A stretch of 64,000 nt of DNA. It comes from Mucilaginibacter sp. UR6-1 (lineage in GTDB: Bacteria; Bacteroidota; Bacteroidia; Sphingobacteriales; Sphingobacteriaceae). The stretch lies in contig NZ_JAJIWP010000002.1 in NCBI RefSeq assembly GCF_020880975.1, forward strand, positions 868,001 through 932,000. The letters run 5' to 3'. Position 1 is the first letter of the stretch; each line of letters opens with the position of its first letter. Of the stretch, positions 44,212 through 53,269 are shown in pieces. The translations under genes and the position numbers were made by a program. The notes under the pieces were generated by a model. That model had not been told where the DNA came from. It searched no databases and saw only the letters and a list, made by a program, of their open reading frames with translations.

Positions 44212-44221
44212 GTATATCATC

Positions 44222-45508
44222 ATGAAAGTATTAATAATATCCATCATTATATTAACCGGCTTGCAGGCAAATGCCCAGCAGCATACCATATCCCTGCAGC
44301 AAAGCAAGGAGGCCGCCATTGCCTATAGTTACGCGCTTAAAAATGGCCAGCTCCGGGTAAATTCGGCAAAAGCAGAGGTGGCCGCGGCTAAATCAGATTA
44401 TTTGCCTTCCGTAAGCGCTACGGGTGTCGGGTTGTTTGGCTTTAAAGATTTTGTTCCGGCCATTCCGGATGTATTACCCAAAGGCATCAACAACTTTTAC
44501 CTTTTAGGCGTTACAGGCACACAAACAATTTATGCCGGCGGTAAAATCAAAACAGGAAACGAATTGGCCGCACTGCAACTGCAGGTAAACGAGATCCGCA
44601 AAAAGCAATCGGCCGATTCGGTCATTTTACTAACCGAGCAGAAATACTGGAACCTGGTGAATATACAGGAACAGCAAAAAACGCTGGCTGTTAACGAAAC
44701 CCTGCTTAACAGTGTGCTTAAGATGCAAAAGGATATGCTGGCTTCGGGCCTGATTGCCCGTAATGATCTGCTGAAAGTAAAAGTGCAGTTAAGCCAGCTA
44801 CTCGTTAACAAAAGCAAATTACAAAATGGCCGTCGTGTAGCCCTGCTTGATTTCTCGGTATATACCGGTATCCCTTTCGACTCGCTAATGGTGATGCAGG
44901 ATACATTTGATAAGAACAATACCCCCGCACTGCCTTCATTGCAACCCGATACCGCTTTGGATAGAAATACCAATTACCAGTTGTTAACCAAGCGTGTGTT
45001 GGGCGAAAAGCTGCAAACCCGGTTATCTAACGGTGATAATTTGCCCAGCCTGGCGGTAGGTGTGAGTGCCTCACAGGTGGGTTCTTTTGGCAATAGCATA
45101 GGCAGTACTTTTTCTCCGGCCAGCTTTGTAACTCTTAGTATACCCATATCTAACGGTTTGTGGGGCCGCGGCAAGCAGAAGATCAGCCAGCGCAGGATCA
45201 ATGAAGAAATTGCACGGAACGATTATAAGGACGGGCAAAACCAATTGCGGGTAGGAATAATCCGTTACTGGTATGATATGCAGGACCAGCTAACGCAGAT
45301 CCGCTATGCCAAAGACAACCTGGAGCAGGCTACTGAAAATTTAAAGGTCAATCAGGATAATTACAAAGCTGGTTTAGCCACTGTATCTGAAGTGCTTGAT
45401 GCGCAAACCGCGTATCAGCAGGCATCCGGTACAGTTGTTACCGCATTCGCGGATTTTTATGTGCGGGTAGCTATTTACAATTACGTTACCGCTAAAACAG
45501 ATAAATAG
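44222..45508 (+). CDS. TolC-family outer-membrane efflux channel
   Basis: 428 aa. Signal peptide (about 1-19, ending NAQQ) and two outer-membrane efflux repeats of alternating coiled coil and strands (ISLQQSKEAAIAYSYALKNG, AKDNLEQATENLKVNQDNYKAGLATVSEVLDAQTAY). Final gene of the efflux operon, 10 bp after the pump. Confidence 0.93.
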   Translation: MKVLIISIIILTGLQANAQQHTISLQQSKEAAIAYSYALKNGQLRVNSAKAEVAAAKSDYLPSVSATGVGLFGFKDFVPAIPDVLPKGINNFYLLGVTGTQTIYAGGKIKTGNELAALQLQVNEIRKKQSADSVILLTEQKYWNLVNIQEQQKTLAVNETLLNSVLKMQKDMLASGLIARNDLLKVKVQLSQLLVNKSKLQNGRRVALLDFSVYTGIPFDSLMVMQDTFDKNNTPALPSLQPDTALDRNTNYQLLTKRVLGEKLQTRLSNGDNLPSLAVGVSASQVGSFGNSIGSTFSPASFVTLSIPISNGLWGRGKQKISQRRINEEIARNDYKDGQNQLRVGIIRYWYDMQDQLTQIRYAKDNLEQATENLKVNQDNYKAGLATVSEVLDAQTAYQQASGTVVTAFADFYVRVAIYNYVTAKTDK

Positions 45509-45558
45509 CAGTGGTGTGTCGGGTTTCTTGAGGGACGATATGAGTTAATAAGCGAAAA

Positions 45559-46146
45559 ATGGACGATAAAAGAGCGTTTATAATAGTTTGTGCGATTGAA
45601 CTTTTTATAAAATATGGTATTGTTAGTGTAACGATGGATGAGGTTGCGACAGCTACAGGCATGTCGAAGAAAACTGTTTACCAATATTTTGACAATAAAG
45701 CCGTCCTGGTTGAAACGGTAATTGATCATTTAATAAAAAAATGTAAAAATATTATCAGCTCAAATATTGAAACCTCAAAAGACCCTGTTCAGGAGTTAGT
45801 ACTTCAACGGGGTCTTTTTAAGGAATTGATCGCTTTGAGAAATGTGTTTAATGAAGTTATACTCAAAAGGTATCCGAGGGCTTTAAGAGCGCTTCGTAAA
45901 TTTAAGGGCAATTGCCTGAAAGCAGTAATTGAATTAAATTTATTGAATGGCGTGGCAAAGGGGCTATACCGGCAGGAATTGGATATTCAAGGGACAGCAG
46001 CTATTTATATATCTGTAGCGGATTTTTACCTTTTTCATAGCTTGAATAATCGGGATGAGATATTTGAAGCCCTTCAGCTATTTATCAACGGTATAATTAC
46101 TAATGATGTGGATGCCGCGTTGTTGCAAAATATGATGAAAGGGTAA
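45559..46146 (+). CDS. TetR/AcrR-family regulator
   Basis: 195 aa. N-terminal TetR HTH (IVSVTMDEVATATGMSKKTVYQYFDNK) and a helical C-terminus. It follows TolC by 50 bp on the same strand, without a clear terminator between, so it may be the fourth gene of the efflux operon. With the TetR at 39186 the operon is flanked by two regulators; which one binds the shared promoter is not known. Confidence 0.88.
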   Translation: MDDKRAFIIVCAIELFIKYGIVSVTMDEVATATGMSKKTVYQYFDNKAVLVETVIDHLIKKCKNIISSNIETSKDPVQELVLQRGLFKELIALRNVFNEVILKRYPRALRALRKFKGNCLKAVIELNLLNGVAKGLYRQELDIQGTAAIYISVADFYLFHSLNNRDEIFEALQLFINGIITNDVDAALLQNMMKG

Positions 46147-46285
46147 AAGTTTAAATTTTGTAGTTGCCGGCTCGCGGTAACCGCTAATTCATTCAGCGGA
46201 AAAAGTATTAGCCGGTAAGATATTAATTGCCATTTTTCTATACCTAAAATGATTATAGAGCGGAACCAGGTAATTATAACCAAAA

Positions 46286-46828
46286 ATGATGCAGGAAACT
46301 AAAAGCTACTACCTTCCGGCTTACCGGTCTGTTATCATCGGTATAATCCTGATCCTGGTGGGGCTTGGTGCCACTTTCGGCGGGATTGATCCCCATCAAA
46401 ATTTATGGTACAACTTTCAAATTATATTGATCAGCTTTGATGGCGTATTTGACTTTATTGTTTCCATTATGCTGTTATTTTTTAAAGCTGGTTTTATTGC
46501 AGGCGGATATCTTTATATCAGATACGCCAAAGGTGTGGAGCGGGCCCGGCTGGATAACAAAGGCTTTTATTACCGGGAAATTCCAAAGGGATCGGGGCTA
46601 TCCAAACTGGGGATGGACACGGGGCCTTTAACCTTTTCTCCCTATCATGCCATTAGGGATATCAGCTTTAAAAAGAATTTCTGGACCGGCAGTCAGATCA
46701 TTATAACATTAAACTCGGGTATTTTACCTTTAGTGGCACTGGGCGTATTAAAGGATCACGAAAAATTGGAAATCGTTACCACGATCAGATCACATCTTCA
46801 AAAAGCCGATGAAGCGCCCGGAACTTAG
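46286..46828 (+). CDS. membrane protein, STM3941-like / PH-like
   Basis: 180 aa. Two N-terminal membrane segments (about 14-35 and 52-78) and a soluble C-terminal domain with PH-like strands (ARLDNKGFYYREIPK, AIRDISFKK, SQIIITLNSG). Resembles the uncharacterised STM3941 family by arrangement; the assignment is weak. In the 139 bp before it, 46217-46245 resembles the sequence at 11595-11623. Confidence 0.7.
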   Translation: MMQETKSYYLPAYRSVIIGIILILVGLGATFGGIDPHQNLWYNFQIILISFDGVFDFIVSIMLLFFKAGFIAGGYLYIRYAKGVERARLDNKGFYYREIPKGSGLSKLGMDTGPLTFSPYHAIRDISFKKNFWTGSQIIITLNSGILPLVALGVLKDHEKLEIVTTIRSHLQKADEAPGT

Positions 46829-47050
46829 AGCGAAACAGGCAACCCGCAATTGAAAAAGGAATTCTTCCAACTATGGTAACTACAAACCTTTCTGTACCTT
46901 ATACCGCATCAAACTGTGTTTGTAAAGTCGCATTCGATGCAATATACGATCCCAATACCGCAGGCAGCTACAACGAAGCGATAAGCTATTAAACATTAAT
47001 TTACCACCCAGTGTAGTAATATGAATTGTTTACAGGTGCTTTTTGAGCGT

Positions 47051-48964
47051 TTATCGGCCGGAAGTATGCCAGTTGTTGTTTTGCGGATCTACATCTGCAT
47101 CATAAGCATTGCCAAGTAACACCCGTTCCACCTGCTCGGCGGCTTTGAATGATATAACAATCTTAACCCGGTTCTGTGACCATATCTCCGCCGTCTTTGT
47201 TATATTAAGCTTTCGGCCGCTTTTTAAAAGCACTGTTAAATGAACAGGCACAGGTGCTTTACCGACATTAGTAACTGTGATGCGATAGCTTGAGCCATAA
47301 CGTTTAACATTGCTGATAGCGAGATCAGGGATTGCCTTTTCAAAGTACCATGCTTTCCAAAACCAGTTCAAATCTACACCAGCTTCTGCATTCATACTAT
47401 TAAAAAAATCGAAAGGAGATGGATGTTTTCCCGCCCATGAGTTAATAAAATGGCGTGTTGCCTGAAGGAATTTTCGCTCGCCCAGCATTTCTCTAAGATA
47501 AAAAAGGGCAAGCGCAGGTTTTAGGTCTTTATCAGCAAAACGTGCTTTGCCGTAAAGCTGTGCGGTGGGTGTCATTACAGGTACATCTTCTGCCAGGCCG
47601 GCATAGTCATTTACTGAACTCAGATCATATTTTAGTTCAACAGCAGGGTCCAGAAAAGGGTGAAACAGAAATTCCGTCATTGTTGCCCAGCCCTCATCCA
47701 TAAAAGAGTACTTGGTTTCGTTGGTACCCACATAAAAAGGAAAAAGCGTATGAAAAACTTCGTGTGCTGTAAATTCAACCATATCCTTTGGGTCTTCAAA
47801 AGGCAGGTTATTCACCATCATCGGATATTCCATCGCATCCAATCCGTCAAAAATGGTCATGTGCGGATAAGGAAAAGGTATACCCGGAAAATGATAACTC
47901 ATTTGCTGCACGGTTTGCCTGATATAACCCGCAACCGGGTAATAGGTACTGTGCCTGTGGTTGTATACGGCGTCTACACGGGTTCGCCGCCCGGTTTTTG
48001 CATCTACTTTTAAACTTGATGCTTTCCAAACGTAATGGTTGCTTACGGCAAAGGCAAAATCGGTTACACCGGTCGCTTCAAACATCCAGGTATTCAGGTT
48101 GCGGTTTTTAGTGATATGGCCTTTTTCAATGTCCGTGTTGCTGATAATATCAACAATACTGTCCTGCAACTCTGCCCTGGCGATCCGGGCAGCGAACTCT
48201 GGTTCATAAACCTCAGCCGTATTTTTCAGGTCGCCGGTAGCCCATACCTGATAATTGCCGGGTACAGTAACGCGTACGTTAAAATTGCCGTAATCATTAT
48301 AAAATTCTTCCTTGCCCAAGTAAGGGTATTCATTCCAGCCGTCAATATCATCGTAAACAGCCACCCTTGGAAAGCAATAGGCCACAAAGCAGGCACCTTT
48401 TTCAATCTGTCCTGTTCGGTTGAACGACCCTGCATTGAGCTTGTAAGTGTAAGATATTTTGATGGCGGTGTGTTTGCCTGGCGTAATTTTCAAACCACGG
48501 ATGTGCATATTGGTTCCGTTGATACGTCTATTCACACTATCAACCGGTGATCCGTCGACGCTCATGGCGCTAATCCTGACACCGGGGCCCAGATCCGAAC
48601 TTGCGATGCCGGTATTCCTCATCGAATTGGCTTTATATAAATTAGGATAGAGCTTAAATAATAACGTAGAAAGCGTATCGGGGCTGTTATTTATGTAAGC
48701 GATTTCCGCTTCCCCGATCAGTTCCAGTGTTTCAGGATCAAAATGGATATCGAGTTTATAGTCAGCCGAATTTTGCCAATATTTTTTACCTGGAAAACCT
48801 GTCGTTGTTCGTGTTCCATTTTTGACCGCCTTTTCCATATTTCGGTCCAGAGGCAGCGCTTGTCCTGAGCAAACCTGGGCATAAAATAGCACTGATAACA
48901 GTAATATAGAAAATGACTTAAAATAATGATTGGCTGCTTTCTGAAAAGCGGGTTCTGAGTTCAT
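47051..48964 (-). CDS. M1-family metallopeptidase
   Basis: 637 aa, secreted (signal peptide about 15-35, ending CSGQ). N-terminal aminopeptidase-N-like beta domain (about 65-310) and gluzincin catalytic domain: zinc motif HEVFH (His401, Glu402, His405) with the distal Glu424 in FMDEGWATMTE; DAMEY (376-380) stands for the exopeptidase GxMEN motif. A C-terminal beta sandwich follows (about 560-637). Processes peptides at the cell surface or periplasm; cleavage preference is unknown. The 222 bp after it contain only a 39-codon frame (46873-46992) with no support. Confidence 0.9.
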   Translation of the reverse strand: MNSEPAFQKAANHYFKSFSILLLSVLFYAQVCSGQALPLDRNMEKAVKNGTRTTTGFPGKKYWQNSADYKLDIHFDPETLELIGEAEIAYINNSPDTLSTLLFKLYPNLYKANSMRNTGIASSDLGPGVRISAMSVDGSPVDSVNRRINGTNMHIRGLKITPGKHTAIKISYTYKLNAGSFNRTGQIEKGACFVAYCFPRVAVYDDIDGWNEYPYLGKEEFYNDYGNFNVRVTVPGNYQVWATGDLKNTAEVYEPEFAARIARAELQDSIVDIISNTDIEKGHITKNRNLNTWMFEATGVTDFAFAVSNHYVWKASSLKVDAKTGRRTRVDAVYNHRHSTYYPVAGYIRQTVQQMSYHFPGIPFPYPHMTIFDGLDAMEYPMMVNNLPFEDPKDMVEFTAHEVFHTLFPFYVGTNETKYSFMDEGWATMTEFLFHPFLDPAVELKYDLSSVNDYAGLAEDVPVMTPTAQLYGKARFADKDLKPALALFYLREMLGERKFLQATRHFINSWAGKHPSPFDFFNSMNAEAGVDLNWFWKAWYFEKAIPDLAISNVKRYGSSYRITVTNVGKAPVPVHLTVLLKSGRKLNITKTAEIWSQNRVKIVISFKAAEQVERVLLGNAYDADVDPQNNNWHTSGR

Positions 48965-49051
48965 GAGATACAGTTATGGAATTTAGACCACTGATAGATC
49001 CGCTTGCAAATGTATCGCAACCCATTGTTATTCTATAATACAATTTTTATC

Positions 49052-49080
49052 AAAAAAGGCTGTCTCCAAATGGAGCAGCC
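49052..49080 (-). terminator. terminator of the saccharopine-dehydrogenase-like gene
   Basis: On the minus strand a stem GGCTGCTCC / GGAGACAGCC with a short loop is followed by six T. It lies 140 bp downstream of the stop at 49220. The stretch between (49081-49219) shows nothing I recognise. Confidence 0.75.
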
Positions 49081-49219
49081 GTGTATTTATTGGGGGCAGG
49101 GGGCTTTAACAAATGTAAGGGGAATAGTTTTTAAGAGCATATTGTATAGGCCCCTGGTACGTTTTTCGAGGGTTTGGCTTTGGTTAAGATCCTATGGTGT
49201 GGTAATAATTAACACGCTA

Positions 49220-50224
49220 TTACAATGCCTGTATTATTACGTCAATTCCGAACTCTTCTATGCGGGTTGTTATTTCATCCGATAATAAGATGGTTTCTGG
49301 AAGATACAGACCGCCTGCCGGGATGCCGGGATGATCACCCAAACCGAGTATTTTTTCGGTTATCAGAAAAATACTGACCGCAGTGAGGTGGCCGTACCCT
49401 TTCGGATCGGAAACTATCGTACGTAACTTACTGTTTTCTCCAGTCGTTAGTACGCCTTCCATATCAATGTAAAGATCATGCGAAGCTGAGATACCTTTAT
49501 GTGTACCTATGGATACCCCTGTAGCAAAATCAAAACGAACATTTGGAGAACCGGTAATAGCAGCAAGACTTGGTACATCCAGGGTACCCATTGGATAGCC
49601 GGTAGCTTGTGTGCCGTTATATAAATGAATATCCCGGGCATTCTCTTTCGCATCAACAAACTTCCATTCTCCCTGACTCCGGAGGAGTGCATTGCCAACA
49701 AATTTTTTGACCTGCTCGGCCACCATTGGCCCAACCGGGTCCCGTTCGTCATACAAGCCTGCTGTTTCTACACGGGTTATCTCGCTGAATTTTGTCGAAA
49801 TCTGTTTGGCTATCAATGTTATTATTCCTGCCTGCCAATGGCTTGCTAATACGATAGGTGCCGGGAAGGCTTTATATAATGATCGACACACTACCGGCGA
49901 AATATCTTCGGCCATCTCAGTTATGGTAATGCAGGCAAATCCATTTAAAATGGCTGCTTCCTGCAATATGTTGCTACGATCCTCGGTTGCTGCAATTACC
50001 AGATTGATAGCGCCGTATTGTTCCGCATTGAACCCTGCTTTTAAATCAAGATAGGCAGTTTTTGCATTCCCAAGTTCGCGGGCTAACTGTTCTCCATGCT
50101 GAGGAGTTCTGCCCGCAAGGATCAGTTCAACATCCTGATACCGCTTTCTGATAAGGCGGGCAACGTTGCCTCCAACTAATCCGTAACCGCCGGCAATTAA
50201 AATGCGTTTTTTCTTTAATTCCAT
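49220..50224 (-). CDS. saccharopine dehydrogenase-like NAD(P)-binding protein
   Basis: 334 aa. Rossmann domain of the Sacchrp_dh_NADP type (ILIAGGYGLVGGNVARLI at residues 8-25; LVIAATEDRSNILQEAA), then a substrate domain with DERDPVGPMVAEQ. No catalytic signature was identified. Downstream of the aldo/keto reductase on the same strand, but a terminator lies between and no promoter box was found in the gap. Probably an oxidoreductase of unknown substrate. Confidence 0.8.
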   Translation of the reverse strand: MELKKKRILIAGGYGLVGGNVARLIRKRYQDVELILAGRTPQHGEQLARELGNAKTAYLDLKAGFNAEQYGAINLVIAATEDRSNILQEAAILNGFACITITEMAEDISPVVCRSLYKAFPAPIVLASHWQAGIITLIAKQISTKFSEITRVETAGLYDERDPVGPMVAEQVKKFVGNALLRSQGEWKFVDAKENARDIHLYNGTQATGYPMGTLDVPSLAAITGSPNVRFDFATGVSIGTHKGISASHDLYIDMEGVLTTGENSKLRTIVSDPKGYGHLTAVSIFLITEKILGLGDHPGIPAGGLYLPETILLSDEITTRIEEFGIDVIIQAL

Positions 50225-50245
50225 ATCATTAAACTAATCATCTGT

Positions 50246-50282
50246 AAAAAGCTCACCCGGCCTCAACACCAGCCGGATGAGC
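50246..50282 (-). terminator. terminator of the aldo/keto reductase gene
   Basis: Minus strand stem GCTCATCCGGC / GCCGGGTGAGC (one mismatch) followed by a five-T run, 111 bp after the AKR stop at 50393. Confidence 0.8.
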
Positions 50283-50392
50283 ATTGGTTGTTTAATTCTC
50301 TTTTATGTAAGATGAATTGATAGAAGAAGGATCAGAAACTTCTTGTTTTAAAAAGCGTTTGCTTAGCTGTTAAAGCATATTGCTACAATCTT

Positions 50393-51445
50393 TTAAGACG
50401 AACGTCCTTCCCATAGATTTACCTCACCAAGACGGTCGGCACCCTGGGTATCTATCATCCATCCCGGATATTCAGGCGGCAAGGTGCTCACCTCATCCAG
50501 TTGTTTGATCTCAGCTTCGGATAGCTGCAAATCAATAGCTGCAAGATTATCCTGCAGTTGCTCGTTACGTTTTGCACCTATTACTATAGTTGTAACCACT
50601 TTTTTTGATAACAACCAAGCCAGCGCAACACGGGCCGGGCTACAGTTATGTGCTTTTGCTATCGGCGCAATAACATCTAATATATTCCAGGCCCTTTCCT
50701 TATCAACGATAGGGAAATCAAAGCCCGACCTTCTGGAGTTTTCGGGGTTTTGGTTCTCCCTGCTGAACTTGCCTGAAAGTAAGCCGCCAGCCAGCGGACT
50801 CCAAACCATTAAGCCCATTTTTTCTTCTTCCAGCAAAGGAATTATCTCACGCTCCAGATCCCGGCCTGCGATAGAATAATAGGCTTGCAGGGAATCAAAC
50901 CGGGCGAGATTTTTTGAAGAAGATATGCCCAGTGCTTTCGCGATTTTCCAGGCCTGCCAGTTTGAGCAGCCTATATAACGTACTTTACCTGAGCGAACCA
51001 AGTCATCCAATGAGCGTAATATCTCTTCGGTTGGCGTTAGAATGTCGTTCGCGTGGATCTGGTATAGGTCTATGTGATCTGTCTGCAGATTTTTTAAACT
51101 GGCTTCAATACCATCCATGATGTGTTTTCGTGATGCACCTACATCATTCCGACCGGGCCCCATACGGGAATATACCTTTGTAGCAATGACAACGTCTTTT
51201 CTGGCGATATTCAGATTTTTGAAAGCCTGACCGAGTGTCCGCTCGCTTTCACCGGCAGAGTATACATCCGCGGTGTCAAAAAAGTTGATGCCGGCATCGA
51301 ACGAACTTTTAATGAGTTGGTCGGCATCGGTTTGGCCAACGTTACCAATATGTTCATAGATACCTGTACCCGGCCCCATAGTCATGGTGCCTAAACAAAG
51401 CCGCGATACCAGCAGCCCTGTGTTTCCTAATGTTTTGTATTCCAT
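50393..51445 (-). CDS. aldo/keto reductase
   Basis: 350 aa from the ATG at 51445 (MEYKTLGNTG), the usual N-terminus; the longer frame from 51538 would run into the promoter and operator. The catalytic tetrad is complete: Asp57, Tyr62, Lys90 and His131 (FFDTADVY, ATKVYS, YQIHAND). NADPH-dependent carbonyl reduction; substrate unknown. Divergent from the family B AraC at 51721, with operators for both directions in the gap. Confidence 0.93.
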   Translation of the reverse strand: MEYKTLGNTGLLVSRLCLGTMTMGPGTGIYEHIGNVGQTDADQLIKSSFDAGINFFDTADVYSAGESERTLGQAFKNLNIARKDVVIATKVYSRMGPGRNDVGASRKHIMDGIEASLKNLQTDHIDLYQIHANDILTPTEEILRSLDDLVRSGKVRYIGCSNWQAWKIAKALGISSSKNLARFDSLQAYYSIAGRDLEREIIPLLEEEKMGLMVWSPLAGGLLSGKFSRENQNPENSRRSGFDFPIVDKERAWNILDVIAPIAKAHNCSPARVALAWLLSKKVVTTIVIGAKRNEQLQDNLAAIDLQLSEAEIKQLDEVSTLPPEYPGWMIDTQGADRLGEVNLWEGRSS

Positions 51446-51475
51446 TTTCTTGTTTTTAAGTGATAAATGATAAAT

Positions 51476-51539
51476 CAAAGTTATGGCGGGTTGAAAAAAC
51501 CAAGTTGCGGTAATCAAACCATAAACTGCAAAAATCAAA
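51476..51539 (-). promoter_or_regulatory. AraC operator and promoter for the aldo/keto reductase (family B module)
   Basis: Minus strand: TTTGATTTTTGCA (51539-51527) and TTTGATTACCGCA (51518-51506), 21 bp apart; 22 bp further the perfect -7 box TAACTTTG (51483-51476). This is the clearest member of the family B module set. The first 24 bases match the site at 55850-55873 with 2 differences. Confidence 0.75.
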
Positions 51540-51573
51540 CCTCCTGAAAAGGGATAAACAAAGGTTTAAGGTG

Positions 51574-51638
51574 TTTCGTATTCGCAACTTTCGGTTTGAT
51601 TTGCGCAGGTGCTGACGGTTATGGCGTGTTTACCTTTG
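51574..51638 (+). promoter_or_regulatory. AraC operator and promoter for the AraC gene itself (family B module)
   Basis: Half-sites TTTCGTATTCGCA (51574-51586) and TTTGATTTGCGCA (51595-51607), 21 bp apart; 23 bp further the perfect -7 box TACCTTTG (51631-51638). Points toward the regulator at 51721, so autoregulation is likely. Confidence 0.72.
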
Positions 51639-51720
51639 TAAATGAATGGTGTTGGCTTTATCCGGATGCATCGGCGCGAGCCAATAATACATGGTGAAGA
51701 AGCAATAAAAGACAGGAATT

Positions 51721-52608
51721 ATGGGAACTTTAGCAGAACTTGAAAAACATATTTGGATGCCCGATCATCTCCAAAGACAGATGGGGCAATTCAATGTTTT
51801 TGCAATAGATAATACACCCGGCAATTATGTTAATTGCCAGCCATATAACCGGAAAGGTTTTTATAAGATCAGCCTGCTCAAAGGGCATACACGGTTGTTT
51901 TATGCCGACAAGGACCTGGAGTTTAAAGAAAGTGGCTTGCTGTTTTCAAACCCTTATGTACCGTACTCATGGGAGCATTTAGGTAATGCGCAAACCGGGT
52001 TCTATTGCATTTTTACCGAAGCGTTTTTTGACGAACACTATCAGATGAAGGATTATCCGGTTTTTAAACCCGGTAATAATGCGTTATTTGAACTATCAGC
52101 CACGGAGGTAATTGAGATCAGCAGCGTATTCCGGCGCATGCAGGAAGAGATTGATACGGATTTTGTATACAAATATGATGTTCTGCGCAACCTTACGCTC
52201 GACTTGATCTATAAGGCGCTTAAAATGCAACCGGCAAAAAGTCTGCCGGGTTCTGAGTCTAACGGATCGGTCAGGGTAGCAGCCCTGTTTACAGAATTAT
52301 TGGAGCGGCAGTTTCCTATTGAATCAACAGGCCAGCGCATTAGGCTCAGGTTTCCGTCTGAATATGCCGACCACCTATCGGTACACATTAACCACCTTAA
52401 CCGTTCCTTAAAAAAGGTAACAGGGCAAACAACTTCGCAACTCATTGCAGCAAGGGTAATGCAGGAAGCACGAATACTTTTACAACATACCGATTGGAAT
52501 ATCTCGGAAATAAGCTGGTGCCTGGGGTTTGAAGAGTTACCTCACTTTATTAATTTTTTCAAAAAGAATGCGGTGTTGACTCCGAAGCATTTTCGTAACA
52601 ACCACTAA
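51721..52608 (+). CDS. AraC-family transcriptional regulator (family B)
   Basis: 295 aa. The N-terminal domain (about 15-150) has the family B marks MGQFNVFAID, PYNRKGFYKISLLKG and PYVPYSWEH; the C-terminal HTH (about 195-292) ends with SEISWCLGFEELPHFINFFKKN. Paralog of 61122-62015 (stretches of the HTH identical), and more distantly 58322 and 63228. Divergent from the aldo/keto reductase, with two operator modules between; likely activator of both (inference). Confidence 0.92.
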   Translation: MGTLAELEKHIWMPDHLQRQMGQFNVFAIDNTPGNYVNCQPYNRKGFYKISLLKGHTRLFYADKDLEFKESGLLFSNPYVPYSWEHLGNAQTGFYCIFTEAFFDEHYQMKDYPVFKPGNNALFELSATEVIEISSVFRRMQEEIDTDFVYKYDVLRNLTLDLIYKALKMQPAKSLPGSESNGSVRVAALFTELLERQFPIESTGQRIRLRFPSEYADHLSVHINHLNRSLKKVTGQTTSQLIAARVMQEARILLQHTDWNISEISWCLGFEELPHFINFFKKNAVLTPKHFRNNH

Positions 52609-52624
52609 ATTATTTCAAGCGAAT

Positions 52625-52654
52625 AAAAAAAGGAGCTGATCAGCTCCTTTTTTT
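52625..52654. terminator. bidirectional terminator
   Basis: Palindrome GGAGCTGATCAGCTCC flanked by A-run and T-run, between the converging AraC (stop 52608) and Crp/Fnr (stop 52662) genes. Confidence 0.9.
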
Positions 52655-52661
52655 ATGGTAT

Positions 52662-53246
52662 CTAAAAAATCTTCTTCCTTATCCGGCTTAAAGTTTCGGG
52701 CTTGATGCCCAGGTAAGACGCAATGTGATGCTGAGGTATCTCCGCGATAATATTAGGATGTTCTGTAAAAAGGTTCAGATAACGTTGCTTAGGCGTATCA
52801 TAAATAAATGAAACCTGCCGTTTTATACTTGCGCGCAATGAAGCTTCGTAAACGAGGAAAAAGCCTTTTAATAAATTAGGATATTTAAATGCCAATTTTT
52901 CTACCTCAAAAAAGTCAGCCTCGAAACATACCGAATCTTTCATTGCCTGAGCGTTGGAGAGCCCGGGCGAACTATCTCTTATTGAATCCAGATCTGCGAG
53001 CATGTATGGGTTGAAGAAAAAATTGGAGGTATGCTCTTCTCCATCATTCATATAATAGCATCGTAGCGCGCCCGAGTGCAGAAAATATAAATTTTTTATC
53101 GGCTCTCCCTCCCGGTAAAGGTGATCCCATTTCTTTATCTTCACTACCCGGAATAAATTAGCATATTCATTGAATTCTTCTTCAGTTACAGGCGACATGA
53201 AGTTTGTGAACGCTTTCAATGAATCCCTTATTTCCTGATCTTCCAT
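52662..53246 (-). CDS. Crp/Fnr-family transcriptional regulator
   Basis: 194 aa. cNMP-binding-type beta-barrel at the N-terminus (EGEPIKNLYFLHSGALRCYY) and a C-terminal HTH (QHHIASYLGIKPETLSRIRKKIF). No cysteine cluster for an Fe-S centre. It starts 23 bp after the TonB receptor gene on the same strand, so the two are probably one operon. A TTGAC-N4-GTCAA palindrome upstream of the receptor is its likely site. Confidence 0.92.
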   Translation of the reverse strand: MEDQEIRDSLKAFTNFMSPVTEEEFNEYANLFRVVKIKKWDHLYREGEPIKNLYFLHSGALRCYYMNDGEEHTSNFFFNPYMLADLDSIRDSSPGLSNAQAMKDSVCFEADFFEVEKLAFKYPNLLKGFFLVYEASLRASIKRQVSFIYDTPKQRYLNLFTEHPNIIAEIPQHHIASYLGIKPETLSRIRKKIF

Positions 53247-53269
53247 AAGCTCAAAATTATGATAAAGGT

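Noticed and set aside
46873..46992. 39-codon frame between the STM3941-like and M1 peptidase genes
   Set aside because: Short, no recognisable motif and no clear ribosome-binding site; noted only as unexplained sequence.
49052..49080. Possible insertion-sequence end (the GGCTGTCTCC motif resembles some IS termini)
   Set aside because: It folds as a terminator for the minus-strand gene, and no transposase or second matching end was seen.
49004..49285. Plus-strand 93-codon frame downstream of the saccharopine-dehydrogenase-like gene
   Set aside because: Its first part is the antisense of a terminator hairpin, the protein looks random, and its end overlaps the real gene on the other strand.
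51446..51538. N-terminal extension of the aldo/keto reductase
   Set aside because: It would place coding sequence over the -7 box and operator, and family members begin at MEYKTLG.
52625..52654. Perfect palindrome as a regulator binding site
   Set aside because: A-run and T-run flanks and its place between converging genes make a bidirectional terminator the better explanation.
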